A stretch of 64,000 nucleotides of DNA from Paenibacillus sp. FSL K6-3182. Lineage in GTDB: Bacteria; Bacillota; Bacilli; Paenibacillales; Paenibacillaceae. The stretch spans positions 6,799,001 through 6,863,000 of the forward strand of contig NZ_CP150265.1 in NCBI RefSeq assembly GCF_037976325.1, given 5' to 3'. Below, piece by piece: positions 61,440 to 64,000 of the stretch; positions within the stretch are counted from its first letter, which is position 1, and the number at the start of each line of letters is the position of its first letter. The position numbers and the translations under genes are program-made. Below the pieces are notes generated by a model. It saw nothing but the letters and a program-made list of their open reading frames with translations, made no database searches and was not told the origin of the DNA.

Positions 61440-61655
61440 GCTTGGTTTTTGGTGGGGGGGTGGTTTTTGGTAAAGCGTATGGTTACTGGTGGAGTGTTTA
61501 GTTATTGGTAGAGCGTATGGTTATTGGTGGAGTGTTTGGTTCTTGGTAAATCTAGATAAAACGTTTGATAAAACGCATTGTAACTACTTGATTAAACACT
61601 TGGTAAACCAGTTGATTAAGTGCTTAGTAAGCATTTGATAAAATACTTGATAATC
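61440..61655. repeat. Degenerate 19/38-bp minisatellite
   Basis: Two clear 38-base units begin GGTAAAGCGTATGGTTACT and GGTAGAGCGTATGGTTATT. Each splits into two 19-base half-units (GGT-xx-AGYGT...), and similar degraded units continue to ~61,655. It lies upstream of the SLH gene and is not coding. Confidence 0.6.
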
Positions 61656-61748
61656 CATTCCAAACCTCGTCAAAGCACATGTTTTACTTTTTTAGTGTAT
61701 GGGCAAACTAAACAGCCCACTGAGAGCTTCCAGACGGGATGTTTTGTT

Positions 61749-62650
61749 TGATATGTTTATTTATCTTTACACATATGATATTTTCGTCACTCAACATCGG
61801 AATCTACTGTTACGTTTTTCATGGTTAACCTTTAACCCTAACGGACTTGAAATCCGCTATTTCGAGAATTCAAGCTCATTACGTGGATCTAACGGACATA
61901 GGATGCGTTAATAGCTCAAAAAGTAGCCAAATTAAGCATCCTGAAACTAAATAAGAGATCCTATGTCCGTTAGTTCTACAAAAGGACGGAATTTCGGCAA
62001 ATAAGGTATCTCATGTCCGTTAATTCTACATAAGGTTGGCAGCACCACTTATAAGACATCTGGTTTCTGTTTGATACGCTTATTTATGTTTACACAAATA
62101 ATATTTTCGAATCAATATTGGAGTCTGCTCATGCGCTGTTCATGTTCAGCCCTAACGGACATGAAATCCGCTATTTCGAGAATTTAAGCTCGTTACGTGG
62201 ATCTAACGGACATAGGATGCGTTAATAGCTCGAAAAGTAGCCTAATCAAGCATTCTGAAGCTAAATAAGAGATCCTATGTCCGTTAGTTCTCTAAAAAGA
62301 CCGAATTTCAGCAAATAAGGTATCTCATGTCCGTTAATTCAACACAAGGTTGGAATCGTCGCTTATAAAGTATCCGGCTTCTGTATGGATGCATTTATTT
62401 ATGTTTACATAAATAACATTTTCGGTCCAACATTGGAGTCTGCTCTTGTGCTGTTCATGTTCAGTCCTAACGGACATGAAATCCGCTATTTCGAGAATTT
62501 AAGCTCGTTACGTGGATCTAACGGACATAGGATGCGTTAATAGCTCGAAAAGTAGCCTAATCAAGCATTCTGAAGCTAAATAAGAGATCCTATGTCCGTT
62601 AGTTCTCTAAAAGGATGGAATTTCGGCAAATAAGGTATCTCATGTCCGTT
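61749..62650. repeat. Three tandem ~314-bp repeats with inverted AACGGACAT motifs
   Basis: Three head-to-tail copies begin near 61,749, 62,069 and 62,383; the anchor TAACGGAC recurs at 61839, 62153 and 62468 (spacing 314 and 315). Within each copy two plus-strand motifs (CTAACGGACATGAAATCC, CTAACGGACATAGGATG) face two minus-strand ones (GATCCTATGTCCGTTAG, TATCTCATGTCCGTTA), so each unit is a large imperfect palindrome. Copies 2 and 3 are nearly identical in the core. No ORF of note. Confidence 0.85.
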
Positions 62651-63198
62651 TCAGCTCTTACTTGGAAGTTTTAATTGTAGAGAACCCTCGCAATTAGCTA
62701 AGAATACGTGCGCCTGCACCAATCCATCAAAACCACACTTTAAACCTTCAACTTCCGCATTAGGTGCTTAGATGTATATGCTACCTTCTAATACATGATA
62801 GTTAAACTCTATTTTCCATTACCACTCAGCAGCCAGTCTATTCCGTCATAACTTTCTATTGTCCGTTCGGTTATCCATTCCCTGAACAGTGTGATTAATG
62901 ATTCCTATATGTTTATTTTCAGCAAAATAACTGTAAAGGTATTCTATGATTTCTCGAGCTTCTACATCAATAATATAATTTTTTGTACTTCGTTGATTTA
63001 GCACATTATTCTTAAGCTTTTTATATAAATTACTTTGCTGCATAAATAGCGCTTCTAAACCTATCCGTTAGACATTTTTAATCATAACTTGATATTTCAA
63101 GAATAGGTTTAAATGTTTTAGGTTCACTGTCTTTGAAACTTAGATTAATGCTTTGCGTAGAAATATTTGTAAATAAAGAAAGAATGAGGTCATTACGA

Positions 63199-63381
63199 AT
63201 GAAAAAAACATTCCTATATGCACCAATCATTCTTGTGGCTCTGTTTTTTCTTAGCATGAATGAAGCAGGAGACGAGCTACATTGGAAAAAAATTGTAGAG
63301 AAGATTTTAGTTTTGGGCTCTGCATTTGGGGTCTTATATTTAATTAATTGGCTGACCAAAAATAAGCTTTATGTTTATTAG
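63199..63381 (+). CDS. Small membrane protein, function unknown
   Basis: A ~60-residue protein starting at the ATG at 63199 with GAGGT upstream. It has two hydrophobic segments (LYAPIILVALFFL; ILVLGSAFGVLYLINWL) separated by a charged loop with DELHWKKIVEK. An N-terminal extension to 63133 is open but lacks a ribosome site. I do not recognise a family. A second small gene follows 90 bases later on the same strand. Confidence 0.5.
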   Translation: MKKTFLYAPIILVALFFLSMNEAGDELHWKKIVEKILVLGSAFGVLYLINWLTKNKLYVY

Positions 63382-63470
63382 AATTCAAACGTGGACACTA
63401 TCGAATCGATACATTTAAGTGTAACTATATTTCTCCAATTCACCTAATGCCAATAAAGGAGAATGATTTA

Positions 63471-63593
63471 ATGAGGCGCAGAACTCGTAATAATAAGGTT
63501 GATACTTTCTTTTACAGATTGGAAGTATTTTTTGAAGTATGGATATACCTCCCTCGGCTAATTTTCCGACTATACAAATGGATATTTGATTAG
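63471..63593 (+). CDS. Small 40-residue basic/hydrophobic protein, function unknown
   Basis: A 40-codon frame from ATG 63471 to TAG 63591-63593 is preceded by AAAGGAG at eight bases, an excellent ribosome site. The product is Arg-rich at the head and then aromatic/hydrophobic (FFYRLEVFFEVW, LPRLIFRLYKWIF), suggesting an amphipathic membrane-associated peptide. The strong ribosome site is the main support. Confidence 0.5.
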   Translation: MRRRTRNNKVDTFFYRLEVFFEVWIYLPRLIFRLYKWIFD

Positions 63594-63748
63594 CTTACAT
63601 ACACTTGTTTAGTACAGGGAGTCTCTAAGACGCTTCCGACTAGAATGAAATAAATGTTATGTAAGACCTGGTAAGGCGGTACTAAGCGATATGTCTTTCA
63701 TGGTGAGAAGGTGTGAATTACTATCCGCCCCTCCCCTCTATGGGCTAG

Positions 63749-63988
63749 AGAAGGTTTCTAAGCAAGCGAGAGCTCACTAATACCCGTTTGTATGATCTAT
63801 GGCATAAAACGGCGAAGCTACTGCGAGAGAGCGGTTCAGAACTCAAACAAATAGAAGAATGGTTGCTTCATTCATGCGAAGATCAGAAGATCAGAACTAC
63901 AGCAGATATTTATATGCATGCTTCTGAAATAACCAGCAGAGAGGCTTCTGATCGGTTAGTATATCTTAACCCTCAAACAGTTAGTTAA
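63749..63988 (+). pseudogene. C-terminal remnant of a tyrosine recombinase/integrase
   Basis: An open stretch of 79 codons ending in TAA. YDLWHKTAKLLRESGSELKQIEEWLLHS followed by TTADIYMHAS matches the end of phage-type tyrosine recombinases: the H-x-x-R box (normally HDLRHT), the LGHS box and the active-site Tyr. Here the box-II Arg is replaced by Trp, there is an insertion after LLHS, and no N-terminal domain precedes it, so it should be inactive. Confidence 0.6.
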
Positions 63989-64000
63989 AATTTCGCACCA

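Noticed and set aside
61749..62650. CRISPR array suspicion for the AACGGACAT motifs
   Set aside because: The spacers are not unique but repeated with the unit, the motifs occur in both orientations, and no cas genes are nearby.
62846..63043. 65-codon minus-strand frame
   Set aside because: It has no recognisable ribosome site, family or conserved pattern, and lies in an A/T-rich, gene-poor stretch.

Overview
The window looks like a chromosomal segment of a Paenibacillus-like member of the Bacillota. The evidence is the block sigW-rsiW-cdaA-cdaR-glmM-glmS with a glmS ribozyme, two very large exported proteins ending in SLH (S-layer homology) domains, strong Shine-Dalgarno sites with frequent TTG/GTG starts, and a moderate G+C content.

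Layout. (1) 0-13.4 kb is accessory metabolism and regulation: a TetR / BltD-like acetyltransferase / MFS trio; a DeoR regulator; an APS kinase plus Stf0-type sulfotransferase pair; a three-gene operon (MFS pump, luciferase-like monooxygenase, HSL-type esterase) facing a TetR gene, with two matching palindromic operators; a VOC protein; a zinc-ribbon protein; and a GH99-like protein. (2) 13.7-19.6 kb is one gene for a 1956-residue SLH protein with fourteen 66-residue repeats. (3) 20,257-43,440 is a complete Tn7-like transposon of 23,184 bp. It has matching ends (TGTGAG...), three TnsB-type site repeats in each end, and a perfect 5-bp target duplication (ATTAT), and it lies 20 bp downstream of the glmS stop codon. 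tnsA, tnsB and a short tnsC lie at the glmS-proximal end. Two translationally coupled TniQ/TnsD genes lie at the opposite end, with the cargo in between: a YopX-like protein, a PHP-plus-SMC-type ATPase (TrlF-like), a broken MltR gene, a CoiA-like protein, a DUF5677-like protein, an ISL3 transposase and a type I restriction-modification operon. (4) 43.4-52.6 kb is the cell-envelope block glmS (with ribozyme), glmM, cdaR, cdaA, rsiW, sigW and a PDZ-less HtrA protease. (5) 52.8-61.3 kb holds ppc and a 1770-residue LTD/choice-of-anchor-I/SLH protein. (6) 61.4-64 kb is nearly gene-free. It holds a 19/38-bp minisatellite, three tandem copies of a ~314-bp repeat built on an AACGGACAT motif, two small genes and a tyrosine-recombinase remnant.

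How the parts work together. The Tn7-like element uses the conserved glmS 3' end as a safe site. It separated glmS from what looks like its ancestral terminator (20,111-20,155) and supplies its own terminator just inside its right end. Its cargo reads as a defence or DNA-processing island. The envelope block couples cyclic-di-AMP synthesis (CdaA/CdaR), amino-sugar synthesis (GlmM/GlmS) and the sigma-W stress response. The strongest candidates for something little described are the paired TniQ genes placed far from tnsABC, and the associated ATPase/CoiA/DUF5677 cargo. All assignments rest on reading motifs by eye; no database search was run.
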